This document shows, piece after piece, positions 7,050 to 15,408 of a stretch of 43,217 nucleotides of DNA (within the stretch, counting starts at the first letter, position 1; the number at the start of each line of letters is the position of its first letter). Under the pieces are notes generated by a model that made no database searches, had not been told where the DNA came from, and was given only the letters and a program-made list of their open reading frames with translations. Position numbers and translations under genes: made by a program. Source of the DNA: Chromatiales bacterium (GTDB lineage Bacteria > Pseudomonadota > Gammaproteobacteria > Steroidobacterales > GCA-2729495); contig JAEUQA010000047.1 in NCBI GenBank assembly GCA_016789845.1, forward strand, positions 1 through 43,217, read 5' to 3'.

Positions 7050-8297
7050 ATGAATACTGTTCCTTCGATACGGTGGGGCCGGCGCCTCGCGACCTGCGCC
7101 CTCGCTGCCTGCCTCGGCCTGACGGCCCCGGCCCCCCTGCTGGCGGACCAGGCCGTCCTGCACATGGAGATCGGCGATCCGGGACGGAAGGGCCGCGAAG
7201 TCCCCGTGGTGCTGGACGGGATCACGGACACCGCAACGGGCGAACTGGTGACCCCGGAGGAACTGGCCAGGCGCCTCGCCGGCACCGGGATCCTTTTCAT
7301 CGGGGAGAACCACACCAACCAGGAATTCCACGACGTCCAGTTCCGCACCATCAGGGCGCTGCGGGAGGCCGGCCGGGAAGTGCTGATCGGCCTCGAGATG
7401 TTTCCCTACACCGAGCAGGCATCCCTGGATCACTGGAACGCCGGCCACTATTCGGAAGAGGGTTTCGTGGAACTGGCCCGCTGGTACGACAACTGGGGCT
7501 ACCACTGGAACTACTACCGCAACATCTTTCTGTACGCCCAGAAGAACGGCATCAACATGTACGCCGTCAACAGCCCGCGGGACGTGGTGAAGGCGGTGCG
7601 GGCCAAGGGCTTCGAGAACCTGACGCCGGAGGAGGCCGCGCACCTGCCGCCGAAGCTCGCGCCCGAGAGCGACGAGCACCGCCGGATGTACCGCGCGTTC
7701 TTCGACAAGGACGATGCCCTCCACATGAATGAGGCGGCGCTGGACGGGCTGTACCGGGCCCAGACCATGTGGGACGCCACCATGGGCTGGAACGCGCTGC
7801 AGGCACTCCGGCAGCACGGCGGCAAGGACGCGATCATGGTGGTGCTGATCGGCGCCGGCCACGTGACCTTCGGCCTGGGCTCGGAGCGCCAGATCGCCCC
7901 GCACTACGACGGGCGCATCGCGTCCCTGGTCCCCGTGACGGTGGTGGACGACGCAGGCAAGCCCGTGAAGCAGGTTCGTGCCTCCTACGCCTCCTTCGTC
8001 TGGGGGCTCCCGGAGGAAATTGACACCGTCTACCCCAGCATCGGCGTGTCCCTGATGGGGGCCCTCGGCAAGGATCCCGGCCAGATCATCCAGGTGAGCA
8101 GGAAGTCGGTGGCGGAACGCTCCGGCCTGAAGGTCGGCGACGTGCTGCTCGGCCTCGATGGCCGCCCGATCACCTCGGACAACACGCTGCGCAGGCTGAT
8201 GGCCGGCTACCGCTGGGGCGACGTGGCAACGGCCCGGATCCGCCGGGACGGCAGGGAGACGGACGTCGCCATCAACTTCCGCAGGAGCGCAAAGTGA
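7050..8297 (+). CDS. ChaN-family haem-binding-like protein with C-terminal PDZ domain
   Basis: A 415-residue exported protein (signal peptide about 1-32, ending LLADQ). The body is the ChaN/Tiki-superfamily fold: ILFIGENHTNQEFHDVQ (about residue 85), VLIGLEMFPYTEQ, the W-D-N-W-G-Y-H-W-N-Y-Y segment, and VVLIGAGHVTFGLG near residue 270. ChaN of Campylobacter is an iron-regulated haem-binding lipoprotein, and Tiki relatives are metalloproteases. The family's conserved Glu and His residues are seen here. Residues about 335-410 form a PDZ domain (GQIIQVSRKSVAERSGLKVGDVLLGLDGRP). A ChaN-PDZ arrangement would tether the domain to peptide C-termini. Its stop overlaps the next gene's GTG by four bases, so the trio downstream is translationally coupled. 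Confidence 0.85.
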   Translation: MNTVPSIRWGRRLATCALAACLGLTAPAPLLADQAVLHMEIGDPGRKGREVPVVLDGITDTATGELVTPEELARRLAGTGILFIGENHTNQEFHDVQFRTIRALREAGREVLIGLEMFPYTEQASLDHWNAGHYSEEGFVELARWYDNWGYHWNYYRNIFLYAQKNGINMYAVNSPRDVVKAVRAKGFENLTPEEAAHLPPKLAPESDEHRRMYRAFFDKDDALHMNEAALDGLYRAQTMWDATMGWNALQALRQHGGKDAIMVVLIGAGHVTFGLGSERQIAPHYDGRIASLVPVTVVDDAGKPVKQVRASYASFVWGLPEEIDTVYPSIGVSLMGALGKDPGQIIQVSRKSVAERSGLKVGDVLLGLDGRPITSDNTLRRLMAGYRWGDVATARIRRDGRETDVAINFRRSAK

Positions 8298-8944
8298 ACC
8301 GGACCAGCTGTCGTGCCCTTGTATGCCTCCTGGTGGCGGCTCTCGCGGGCTGCGCCCAGTTCACCACCAGCAGCACCGAGCGCGCCCAGTTGCAGTCGGC
8401 AGCCGATGCCGCCGATGCCGCCTATCTCGACTGCCTCAACCAGCAGGCCGGGCGCTACCTGGGCACCGGCGACGATGCCCGGGCCATCGCCACCGTCGCC
8501 CGCAAGAGCTGCAGCGGGGCCCGGGAAGCCGCGGGCAGGGCCCAGTCGGCCCTGCTGAGCACGAACTACATCCTCGCGGAGCGCGAGGTCAAAGCCACGC
8601 TGAATGCCCTCGACGCGAAGGGCGAGGCCACGATCACCGAGCAGGTGCTGAACAGCAGGTCCGCGCCGCCGCCGGCCGCCGCGGCCGCCCTGCCCGGACC
8701 GGCGCTGGCACCGCGCGCCACTGCCGGCGGCAGGGACGGCTACCTCAACTGCATGCGGGAGCAGGGCTGGCGCTGGGCCACGGTCCAGGAACCCGCCACC
8801 GTCATCGCCGACGCGGCGCACGGGCGGTGTGCGGGGCAGCTCGCGGACGTTGCCGGACGGGAGCAGGTCGAGAGCGAGGGGCGGGCCATCGTCACCGGCA
8901 TCGTCCTCGACCGCAAGGCGCAGCCCCCCTCGGCCGCGCCATGA
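8294..8944 (+). CDS. Cys-rich lipoprotein of unknown function with an internal duplication
   Basis: A 216-residue protein with a lipobox (LAGC, Cys at residue 20). It begins at a GTG that overlaps the upstream stop (GTGA), with AGGAG eight bases before. Two segments look like copies of each other: one around residues 43-80 (AYLDCLNQQAGRYLGTGDD...KSCSGA) and one around residues 148-182 (GYLNCMREQGWRWATVQEP...GRCAGQ). Each has two cysteines about 25-27 residues apart, which could form a disulfide in the periplasm. A Pro/Ala linker separates them. I do not recognise the family. Coupling to ChaN-PDZ suggests a shared role in the cell envelope. Confidence 0.75.
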   Translation: MNRTSCRALVCLLVAALAGCAQFTTSSTERAQLQSAADAADAAYLDCLNQQAGRYLGTGDDARAIATVARKSCSGAREAAGRAQSALLSTNYILAEREVKATLNALDAKGEATITEQVLNSRSAPPPAAAAALPGPALAPRATAGGRDGYLNCMREQGWRWATVQEPATVIADAAHGRCAGQLADVAGREQVESEGRAIVTGIVLDRKAQPPSAAP

Positions 8945-9972
8945 CCGGCACCATTCCTGCCACGCTGGTGCCGGGGGACGGCATCGGCCCCGAGATCATC
9001 GACGCCACCCTCGCGGCTCTCGAGGCCCTGAGGGCCCCGTTCGCCTGGGACTGGCAGGTGGCGGGCCTGGCAGGCGTCAAGGCCGCGGGCGACCCGCTGC
9101 CCCGGGCGACCCTGGACAGCATCCACAGGACGAGGCTCGCACTGAAGGGCCCGCTGGAGACGCCCTCCGGCGGCGGCTACCGCTCGTCCAACGTACGGCT
9201 GCGGGAGGAGTTCAGGCTCTATGCCAACCTCCGGCCGGCCCGCACCCTCATCCCGGGCGGCCGCTTCGACAACATCGACCTCGTCGTCGTCCGCGAGAAT
9301 CTCGAGGGCCTGTACATCGGCCACGAGATCTACATCCCCATCGACGACGATCCCCACGCCGTCGCGATGGCGACCGGCGTGAACACCCGGCAGGGCTGCC
9401 GGAACCTGCTGGAGTTCGCCTTCGAGCACGCCATCGCCACCGGTCGCAGGAAAGTCACGATCGTGCACAAGGCCAACATCATGAAGGCACTGACCGGGAT
9501 CTTCCTGGAGACCGGCACCGAGATGTGGGAGCGCAGGTACAGGGGCCGCATCGACCTCGACACCGCCATCATCGACGCCTGCGCGATGAAGCTCGTGCTC
9601 AATCCCTGGCAGTTCGACGTGCTGGTGACCACCAACCTGTTCGGCGACATCCTCTCGGATCTGGTGGCGGGCCTGGTCGGCGGCCTGGGCATGACGCCGG
9701 GCGCCAACATCGGCACCAACGCCGCCATCTTCGAGGCCGTGCACGGCTCGGCGCCGGACATCGCGGGCAAGGGCGTGGCCAACCCGATCGCCCTGCTGCT
9801 GGCCGCAGCGATGATGCTGGACCACTGCAAGCTGCCGGATCTGTCCGGACGCCTGCGCCAGGCGATCGACGCCACGCTGAACGTGGACAAGGTGCGCACG
9901 GGCGACCTGGGCGGCACCGCCAGTACGGCGGCCTTCACGAAGGCACTGGTCAGCCGGATTGCCGGCGGCTGA
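8941..9972 (+). CDS. Isocitrate dehydrogenase, NAD-dependent type
   Basis: A 343-residue member of the isocitrate/isopropylmalate dehydrogenase family, which oxidises and decarboxylates isocitrate to 2-oxoglutarate in the TCA cycle. The N-terminal VPGDGIGPEI is seen, as is the substrate loop SGGGYRSSNVRLREEF with the Ser and Arg set of isocitrate enzymes, and LYANLRPARTL. RENLEGLYIGHE and KANIMK follow, then the metal-binding DILSDLVAGLVGGLGM and the cofactor loop HGSAPDIAGKGVANP, where the Asp favours NAD over NADP. The ATG overlaps the upstream TGA (ATGA). Isopropylmalate dehydrogenase (LeuB) is the main alternative but fits the RSSNVRLR loop less well. Confidence 0.88.
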   Translation: MTGTIPATLVPGDGIGPEIIDATLAALEALRAPFAWDWQVAGLAGVKAAGDPLPRATLDSIHRTRLALKGPLETPSGGGYRSSNVRLREEFRLYANLRPARTLIPGGRFDNIDLVVVRENLEGLYIGHEIYIPIDDDPHAVAMATGVNTRQGCRNLLEFAFEHAIATGRRKVTIVHKANIMKALTGIFLETGTEMWERRYRGRIDLDTAIIDACAMKLVLNPWQFDVLVTTNLFGDILSDLVAGLVGGLGMTPGANIGTNAAIFEAVHGSAPDIAGKGVANPIALLLAAAMMLDHCKLPDLSGRLRQAIDATLNVDKVRTGDLGGTASTAAFTKALVSRIAGG

Positions 9973-9981
9973 GCCGGGCGG

Positions 9982-11820
9982 CTAGTCCTTCACGAGCGTC
10001 GCGTCGACTTCATCCTTCTGGATCTCGAACATCCGGGCGTACCAGCCGCCCTTCGCGATGAGCTCCTGGTGGGTGCCCCGCTCGGCGATCCGCCCCTCCA
10101 GCATCACGAGGATCTCGTCGCTGTCCATGATCGTCGCGAGCCGGTGGGCAATGGTCAGTGAGGTGCGGCCCCGGGACAGGTGCCGGATGGCCCGCATGAC
10201 GCCCTGCTCCGTCTCCACGTCGAGGCTCGACGTGGCCTCGTCCAGCAGGACGATCGGCGCGTTCTTGAGGATGGCGCGGGCAATGGCCACCCGCTGCCGC
10301 TGGCCGCCCGACAGCTTGCTGCCGCGCTCGCCGCAGGGCGTGTCGTAGCCTTCAGGCAGCGTGGCGATCCAGTCGGCCAGCCCGGCGCCCCGGGCGGCGG
10401 CCTCGACCTCGGCCTGGGTTGCGTCATGGCGGCCCAGGAGGATGTTGTCGCGGATCGACTCGTTGAAGATGAAGGCCCGCTGGGACACCACGGCGAAGAA
10501 CTTCTGCAGCTCCACCAGGGAGAAGTCCCTGAGCGGCCTGTTGCCGATGCGGATCTCGCCGGACTGGGGATCCCACTGGCGCAGCAGGAGGTTCACGACG
10601 GTGGACTTGCCGGTGCCGCTGGGCCCCACGAGCGCCACGTGCCGGCCGGGCGCCACGTCGAGCGAGAAGCCGTCGAAGACCTTCTTCTGCCGGCTCCAGT
10701 CCACGTCGTCCGCGTCGTACTCGAAGTGCACGTCACTGAAATGGATGGACGGCTCGACGCCCGCCGACGCTGCCCCCTGCACCCGGTCCACCACGGCGGG
10801 CGGCTGGTCCATCATGCCGAAGAGGCGCCGGGCGGCGATGAGCGACACCCGGAAGTCGGTGTAGTTGTTGGCCATGCCCACCGACACGTAGAAGCCGACC
10901 ACCGACACCGCGATCACGGCCGGGAGATCGACGAGGATCGAGATCTCGCCGGCCAGCGCCAGTTCCACGCCAACCCAGGCGGCCGCCAGGATCCCCACCG
11001 TGATGAAGATCTCCGCGAGGGCCCGCTGGTTGGCATCGGCGCCGTAGAGCTTCTCCTGCCCGGCCTGCATGCTCGCGCCCCGTTCCCAGAGCTCCCGGGC
11101 GCGGCGCTTCTCATAGCCGAAGGCCACGGTGTCGCGCACGCCCTGGATGCTGTCCGCCACGAAGGCATTCACCTGCCCCAGCTGCTCGCGATAGCGAATG
11201 CCGTCGCCGCCAAGCTTCGACACGAGCCAGGGCAGGACGAACGTGGTCGCGATGTAGAAGGGCGCCAGGGCCCAGACCAGGGTCGGGTGGACGGACCAGC
11301 ACCAGGCCAGCAGGATGACGGGCACCGTGATGGCGGCGACGGCGGGCGCGATCGTGTGCGCATAGAACGGTTCGATCCGCTCGCAATCCGTCATCACGCG
11401 GCTCACCGCGTCGCCGGACTGCAGCTTTGCCGTGCGGGCTGGCGCCAGCGGCAGCATGGCGTAGTAGAACTTGTCGCGAAAGGCGGCGAGGATGCGGAAC
11501 GCGACGTAATGGCCGGTGTAGTTCTCGATGTAGGAAGCAAAGCCCACGATCGTCCCGACGAGGGCGATCCACCGCACCTGCCGCCACAGAACGTCCCAGT
11601 TCACCACGCCCGGCGTTGCCGACTCGATGTAGAGGCCGACGCTTGCCGCTGCTATGCCGAGCACGGCCGCCTGGGCCACGATCTTGATGACCCGCGCGGT
11701 CAGTGACGTGAACATGATCGCGTTGAACGGCGTCATGTAGGTCAGCAGGCGACGGATGACCTGCAGGTTCGTGGCCTTGTTAGTGCCCGGCAACTCGCCG
11801 GCCATTGCTTCGACGCTCAT
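9982..11820 (-). CDS. ABC exporter half-transporter (membrane plus ATPase), second gene of pair
   Basis: A 612-residue type I ABC exporter subunit with six membrane helices (about residues 25-330) and a C-terminal ATPase. Walker A is GPSGTGKST, the Q-loop FAVVSQRAF, the signature LSGGQRQRVA, Walker B IVLLDEATSSLD, and the switch His is in IAHRLAT. All catalytic residues are intact. It lies 15 bp downstream of a second half-transporter (11836-13596). The two probably form a heterodimer of the CydDC/multidrug type that exports a thiol, haem-related or toxic compound, but the substrate cannot be read. The operon has a MerR-type promoter. The gene converges with the isocitrate dehydrogenase gene, with nine bases between stops. 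Confidence 0.9.
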   Translation of the reverse strand: MSVEAMAGELPGTNKATNLQVIRRLLTYMTPFNAIMFTSLTARVIKIVAQAAVLGIAAASVGLYIESATPGVVNWDVLWRQVRWIALVGTIVGFASYIENYTGHYVAFRILAAFRDKFYYAMLPLAPARTAKLQSGDAVSRVMTDCERIEPFYAHTIAPAVAAITVPVILLAWCWSVHPTLVWALAPFYIATTFVLPWLVSKLGGDGIRYREQLGQVNAFVADSIQGVRDTVAFGYEKRRARELWERGASMQAGQEKLYGADANQRALAEIFITVGILAAAWVGVELALAGEISILVDLPAVIAVSVVGFYVSVGMANNYTDFRVSLIAARRLFGMMDQPPAVVDRVQGAASAGVEPSIHFSDVHFEYDADDVDWSRQKKVFDGFSLDVAPGRHVALVGPSGTGKSTVVNLLLRQWDPQSGEIRIGNRPLRDFSLVELQKFFAVVSQRAFIFNESIRDNILLGRHDATQAEVEAAARGAGLADWIATLPEGYDTPCGERGSKLSGGQRQRVAIARAILKNAPIVLLDEATSSLDVETEQGVMRAIRHLSRGRTSLTIAHRLATIMDSDEILVMLEGRIAERGTHQELIAKGGWYARMFEIQKDEVDATLVKD

Positions 11821-11835
11821 GCGCGTTCCTCCGGT

Positions 11836-13596
11836 CTAGCCGCCTGCCACCGCAGGCTTGAGTGTCTGCGACTCGATGTCCCGCTTGGTGCGGATCATGC
11901 CCGCATAGATGCCGCCCCTGGCCAGGAGTTCCTGGCGCGTCCCGCTCTCGGCGAGCCGGCCGCCCTCCAGGACGATGATCCGGTCCGCCTGCTCGATGGT
12001 GCTGAGCCGGTGGGCAATGAGGAGCACCGTCTTGTTCTCCGTCAACCGCGCCAGCGCCCGGTTCAGCAATGTCTCCGTTTCCACGTCGATCTGGGACGTT
12101 GGCTCGTCCAGCACCACGATGGGCGCGTTCTTGAGAAACGCGCGGGCAATCGCGAGGCGCTGGGCCTGGCCGCCGCTGAGCGCCATGCCCTGGTCGCCCA
12201 CCTTGGTATCGAAGCCGTCCGGCGTGGACCGGATGTAGTCGTAGAGCTCCGCCGCCTTGGTGGCCGCGATCAGCTCCGCCTCCGTGGCGTCCTGCTTCGC
12301 CACCCGCAGGTTGTCGGCGATCGTCCCGTAGAACAGGAAGGGGTCCTGGGGTACCAGCGCGATCTGCTCCCGGATCCAGTCCAGGGCCAGCTCCTTCTCG
12401 GGGATGCCGTCGAACAGGATCTCGCCGGAATCGGGCTCCAGGGTCCGCAGCAGCAGGTTGGTGACGGTCGTCTTGCCCGAGCCGCTGCGCCCGATCAGGG
12501 CAACGGTCTCGCTGGGCTCGAGGGCCATGCTCAGGTTCTCGAGGGCCGGCTTGTCCGCGCCCGGATAGGTGAAGGTGACGTTCCGGAACTCGATGCGCAC
12601 GGCCTTGCCGGGCCTGGCGCCTGGATTGCGGCCCTCGCCGGCGCTGACCGGGGCCTTCTCGTTCAGGAACTCGACGACCTTGGCCGCCACTTCCCGGCCC
12701 AGCGCACCCGCGAAGAAGAACTCGCCGATCAGCAGCAGCGTGCGGCTGAATTCCAGGCTGAGCAGCACCACGGCCACCACTTCGCCCGGGGTCATGAAGC
12801 CGCCGGACCAGCGGTACAGCGCGACACCCATGGCGACGGCCGTCGAGAACAGGGCAAAACCAAGCTCGAGGAAGACGAACTGGAACTGGGCCACCAGCAG
12901 GAGCTTCATCGTGAGCTTGCGCTGGGCCTCGTTGCCCGCCTCCATCTGCTGGCCGCGCCGGTCGCCCTCGTTGAACATCTTGAGGGTGCTCATGCCCTGA
13001 ATGGAATCCAGGTACTGGGAGCTGTTGCGGTTCTTGACCTCCTCGTTCTGCTTGCTGATGCGCCGGAAGCCCCGCGCGGACGAACCGACGAAGAGCGGCG
13101 TCAGGGGCACTCCGGCGAGGGTCCAGAGGCCCACCACCCAGTCGATGGAAAAGATCGCGGCGCAGAGGAAGACGGGGATGGCGATGGCCACCCAGATCTG
13201 CACGAAGTAGACGCTGAAGTAGTAATCCAGGTACTCCACGCCCTCGGTGGCCGTGTTGGCGATCTCGCCGGTGCGACGCTTGCCGAGGATGCCGGGGCCG
13301 AGCTTCACGACCTGCTGGTAGATCTGGTCCCGGACGTTCAGCTTGGCCTCGCTGGACGCGCGGAACTGGCCCGTGCGGAACAGCCAGGCGAGGCCGGCCT
13401 TGAGCAGCACGAGGAACGTCAGGACGAACAGCCAGTCGCGGATCTGGTTGGTGCCGGCCAGCGCCGCGTCGACGGTGAGGCCAAGCACGTAGTAGAGGAC
13501 GATCGTGGTGGGTATCGTCGCGAGGCCGGCCAGGAGGCCGACCCTGACCCATTTCAGCGTGGCCGGCGTCACCAGCCTGTCGTCTACTCCCAGCAT
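11836..13596 (-). CDS. ABC exporter half-transporter (membrane plus ATPase), first gene of pair
   Basis: A 586-residue type I ABC exporter subunit with membrane helices in about residues 18-310 and an ATPase from about 340. Motifs: Walker A GRSGSGKTT, Q-loop ALVPQDPFLF, signature LSGGQAQRLA, Walker B IVVLDEPTSQID with the catalytic Glu, and switch His in IAHRLST. In the membrane half, NTATEGVEYLDYYFSVYFVQIWVAI resembles the CydD-like exporters. It is transcribed first, with its partner 15 bp downstream. The promoter carries a long MerR-type dyad (13630-13661), suggesting induction by a metal, oxidant or drug. Confidence 0.9.
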   Translation of the reverse strand: MLGVDDRLVTPATLKWVRVGLLAGLATIPTTIVLYYVLGLTVDAALAGTNQIRDWLFVLTFLVLLKAGLAWLFRTGQFRASSEAKLNVRDQIYQQVVKLGPGILGKRRTGEIANTATEGVEYLDYYFSVYFVQIWVAIAIPVFLCAAIFSIDWVVGLWTLAGVPLTPLFVGSSARGFRRISKQNEEVKNRNSSQYLDSIQGMSTLKMFNEGDRRGQQMEAGNEAQRKLTMKLLLVAQFQFVFLELGFALFSTAVAMGVALYRWSGGFMTPGEVVAVVLLSLEFSRTLLLIGEFFFAGALGREVAAKVVEFLNEKAPVSAGEGRNPGARPGKAVRIEFRNVTFTYPGADKPALENLSMALEPSETVALIGRSGSGKTTVTNLLLRTLEPDSGEILFDGIPEKELALDWIREQIALVPQDPFLFYGTIADNLRVAKQDATEAELIAATKAAELYDYIRSTPDGFDTKVGDQGMALSGGQAQRLAIARAFLKNAPIVVLDEPTSQIDVETETLLNRALARLTENKTVLLIAHRLSTIEQADRIIVLEGGRLAESGTRQELLARGGIYAGMIRTKRDIESQTLKPAVAGG

Positions 13597-13629
13597 GGGG
13601 CGCGCTCCGTCAGCGATTGGCAGGAGCGT

Positions 13630-13661
13630 AGCCTAGACCTTCAACTGAAGTTGAAGGTCAA
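13630..13661 (-). promoter_or_regulatory. MerR-type promoter of the ABC exporter operon
   Basis: Read on the minus strand, a -35 box TTGACC (13656-13661) and a -10 box TAGGCT (13630-13635) are separated by 20 bp. Between and overlapping them lies a near-perfect dyad, GACCTTCAACT and AGTTGAAGGTC (13636-13659), with a two-base centre. An over-long 19-20 bp spacer filled by a dyad is the classic design of promoters activated by MerR-family regulators, which twist the DNA. The dyad differs from the one at 16326, so a different regulator is likely. Confidence 0.7.
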
Positions 13662-13740
13662 GCCAACTGGCGATCCGGATGGCCAGGGCGTTTGACCCTC
13701 AACCCCGCATCAAGGCTGAGGATGCCCTCCTGCATGGCAG

Positions 13741-13938
13741 CTTCGCTGGACGTGCCTCGGCATCAGGCAGTCGAGCACCGTGCTGACCTGCTTCGTCCGG
13801 CTGGCCCAGGAAGCGCCGGTGGGCATCCGCGGCGCCGTGTTCGGGTTGCGGAATTTCTGCGGTGCGGTCGGCATCCTGGCGCTATCCGCCGGCGGCGCCT
13901 GGCGCTACGACGCCGTGGGGCCCGTGTTCGCGGACTGA
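13741..13938 (+). pseudogene. Remnant of an MFS transporter C-terminal region
   Basis: In the plus frame ending at the stop 13936-13938 the translation reads VLTCFVRLAQEAP, GIRGAVFGLRNFCGAVGIL and GGAWRYDAVGP. This resembles the end of the second six-helix bundle of a major-facilitator transporter (QEAP-x-x-RGAVFG, then Gly-Ala-x-Gly-Ile-Leu, then YDAVGP). There is no start codon with a ribosome site and no N-terminal portion, and the frame stops early after AVGPVFAD. This is the only gene-like sequence in the 350-bp gap 13597-13946 and marks a rearrangement at the edge of the metal island. Confidence 0.5.
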
Positions 13939-13946
13939 GGGTTGCC

Positions 13947-14330
13947 TCACCCGCTCAGGATGGGGAGTACGAAGGCAGCCAATGCGCCGATCACCACCAG
14001 GACGGCCGAGCCAGCGAACAGCCCGGCGCTCAGGCGACGCAGCCGCTCGCAGGCCGCTGCAAGCGCGGGGTCTGCCGGACAGGGGAAGTTCCTTGCGTGG
14101 CGAAGCGCCAAACCACTGATCAACAACATCGCCCCGGCCACGCCGAAGACCAGTACCTTGCGCTCACTCAGCCAGACGAGCTGGGGGAATGCCGTCACGA
14201 GCCCGACGACCGTGACTCCCGCGCCAATCGAGACGAGCACCGCCGGGAGGACGCAACAGACCAGCGTGGTCAGGCTCGTGAACAGCGCGCCGGCCGAAAG
14301 CCAGACATTCCGGCGCAGCGGGTCGATCAC
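13947..14330 (-). CDS. MerT-like metal transport membrane protein
   Basis: This is a 127-residue inner-membrane protein starting at a GTG that overlaps the upstream stop (GTGA). The first helix carries a vicinal cysteine pair followed by Pro (LVCCVLPAVLVSIGAG, Cys 25-26). A second pair lies in the cytoplasmic loop (FPCPADPALAAAC, about residues 84 and 94), and three to four helices are predicted. This is the layout of MerT, which takes Hg(II) from MerP and passes it inward. It is longer and diverged, and no mercuric reductase is visible, so the metal is uncertain. Downstream is the MFS remnant. Confidence 0.72.
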   Translation of the reverse strand: MIDPLRRNVWLSAGALFTSLTTLVCCVLPAVLVSIGAGVTVVGLVTAFPQLVWLSERKVLVFGVAGAMLLISGLALRHARNFPCPADPALAAACERLRRLSAGLFAGSAVLVVIGALAAFVLPILSG

Positions 14331-14665
14331 CTGCGGCCTGCCTTCACCTGCTCCCGGAGCACGGCGATCGGCGTCTCCGTGCGGCGAATGGCTTTGACGG
14401 CGTATCCGGCCCCCTCGAGCGCCTCCGTAAGGTTCGCGTCGCTGATGTCCGTGTCCGCGTTCAGGGACACCGCGACAAGGCGCTGCTCCAGGCTTACAAG
14501 CACATCGACCGTCGCCGGAAACCGCCGGAGCCGCTTCTCGATGCCCTGGGCACAAAAGCCGCAGACCAGTCCATTCACGGTGACTTCAATGGTTTCTGCC
14601 TGGCCGATCGTGGAAAGAAGCAGCAGGAGGATGGTCGAAATGGCTTTACGGTAGTTCATGGACAT
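14327..14665 (-). CDS. Periplasmic heavy-metal-binding (HMA) protein, MerP-like
   Basis: A 112-residue protein with a signal peptide (residues 1-23, ending GQAE) and one HMA fold carrying GLVCGFCAQGIEKRL (Cys 35 and 38, the CXXC metal site), then a beta-alpha-beta pattern ending in LEGAGYAVKAI. HMA domains bind soft metals such as Hg(II), Cu(I), Zn and Cd between the two cysteines. The translated end overlaps the MerT-like start by four bases, so the two are probably made in equal amounts and the HMA protein hands metal to the membrane partner. GFC replaces the more usual second position of the motif. Confidence 0.85.
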   Translation of the reverse strand: MSMNYRKAISTILLLLLSTIGQAETIEVTVNGLVCGFCAQGIEKRLRRFPATVDVLVSLEQRLVAVSLNADTDISDANLTEALEGAGYAVKAIRRTETPIAVLREQVKAGRR

Positions 14666-14675
14666 TGCTCCCGGC

Positions 14676-15338
14676 TCAGAAATTGACCATCACCATGGAT
14701 TGCAGGTTGCCGTCTTCGGTCACGCCGGCCTCGATCCAGACGCTACCCTTGAAGACCCGCAACAGGGCGGCCCACTCGGTGCCCCGGTACAGGTTCCCGG
14801 TGTAGGTGCGTCCCTGCACAAGCAGCCACACGGCCAACTCCTCGTACTCGTGCGCGTACGGGGCAATACCGAGCTGCAGCGTATCGATGCGGTGGGTGAA
14901 CTCAGAACTGTCGTATAAGTCGGTCTTGAGTGACGCATAGACCCGGCGGGTTTCATAGTCGGCCTGGGCGCCGGCATTGCCGGTGAATGCTCCACCGCTG
15001 AAGTCACTGCCGCTGGCGCCGCCCGCTCCTCCCCAGGCAAAGACGTTGGCCTGGGCCGCTTCGAGGTTCCAGCGCTTCGCCAGCAGGTTGGCCCGTGCGT
15101 ACGCGATGTTTCTCTCGCTGCCATCCACGTCGCTATCCAGCTTCAGGTACCCGGCTCCGACCGAGTAGCGGTGGGTTGGGGCAAAGAAGACCTGCGCTTC
15201 CTCCATGGTCCCGGCGCCATATTCGACCATGGCGGTCGTACCGCCCGCGAAGGCGATGGGCTTGGCCATGGAAGCAGGCGAAAGCAGGGCACCGAGCAGG
15301 GCAACGCCGACCCCGGCGCAATGAGAGTAACGGGGCAT
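14676..15338 (-). CDS. Exported protein of unknown function, outer-membrane-like
   Basis: A 220-residue protein with a signal peptide (residues about 1-25, ending SPASMA) and alternating polar/hydrophobic stretches (MVEYGAGTMEEAQVFF..., RRVYASLKTDLY, VWIEAGVTEDG) ending in Phe, typical of a small outer-membrane beta-barrel. A Gly-rich loop (GGAGGASGSDFSGGAFTG) lies in the middle. I do not recognise the family. It is the upstream partner of the MerP-like and MerT-like genes, 10 bp before the HMA gene, so it may be an outer-membrane path for the same metal, though this is inference from position. Confidence 0.65.
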   Translation of the reverse strand: MPRYSHCAGVGVALLGALLSPASMAKPIAFAGGTTAMVEYGAGTMEEAQVFFAPTHRYSVGAGYLKLDSDVDGSERNIAYARANLLAKRWNLEAAQANVFAWGGAGGASGSDFSGGAFTGNAGAQADYETRRVYASLKTDLYDSSEFTHRIDTLQLGIAPYAHEYEELAVWLLVQGRTYTGNLYRGTEWAALLRVFKGSVWIEAGVTEDGNLQSMVMVNF

Positions 15339-15377
15339 AACGAGCCCTCCTGGAAGAGTTCAGCGAGAATCCAGCCC

Positions 15378-15397
15378 GCCGCGCCCGGGGGCGCGGC
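15378..15397. other. GC-rich hairpin between two minus-strand genes
   Basis: GCCGCGCCC and GGGCGCGGC form an inverted repeat with at most a few loop bases, between the Cys-rich gene (stop at 15409) and the outer-membrane-like gene (start at 15338). There is no T run, so it is more likely an intra-operon attenuator or mRNA-processing site than a full terminator. Confidence 0.4.
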
Positions 15398-15408
15398 GCT
15401 TGGTTCGG

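Noticed and set aside
5994..8297. A 767-residue continuous frame ending at the ChaN-PDZ stop
   Set aside because: The first 350 residues lie antisense to the PpiC-type lipoprotein gene and show no protein-like features. The signal peptide and ribosome site support a start at 7050.
10180..11706. His/Gly-rich 508-residue frame antisense to the ABC exporter
   Set aside because: It mirrors the coding frame of the ABC gene and lacks a fold or motif. Such antisense frames recur over every long GC-rich gene in this window.
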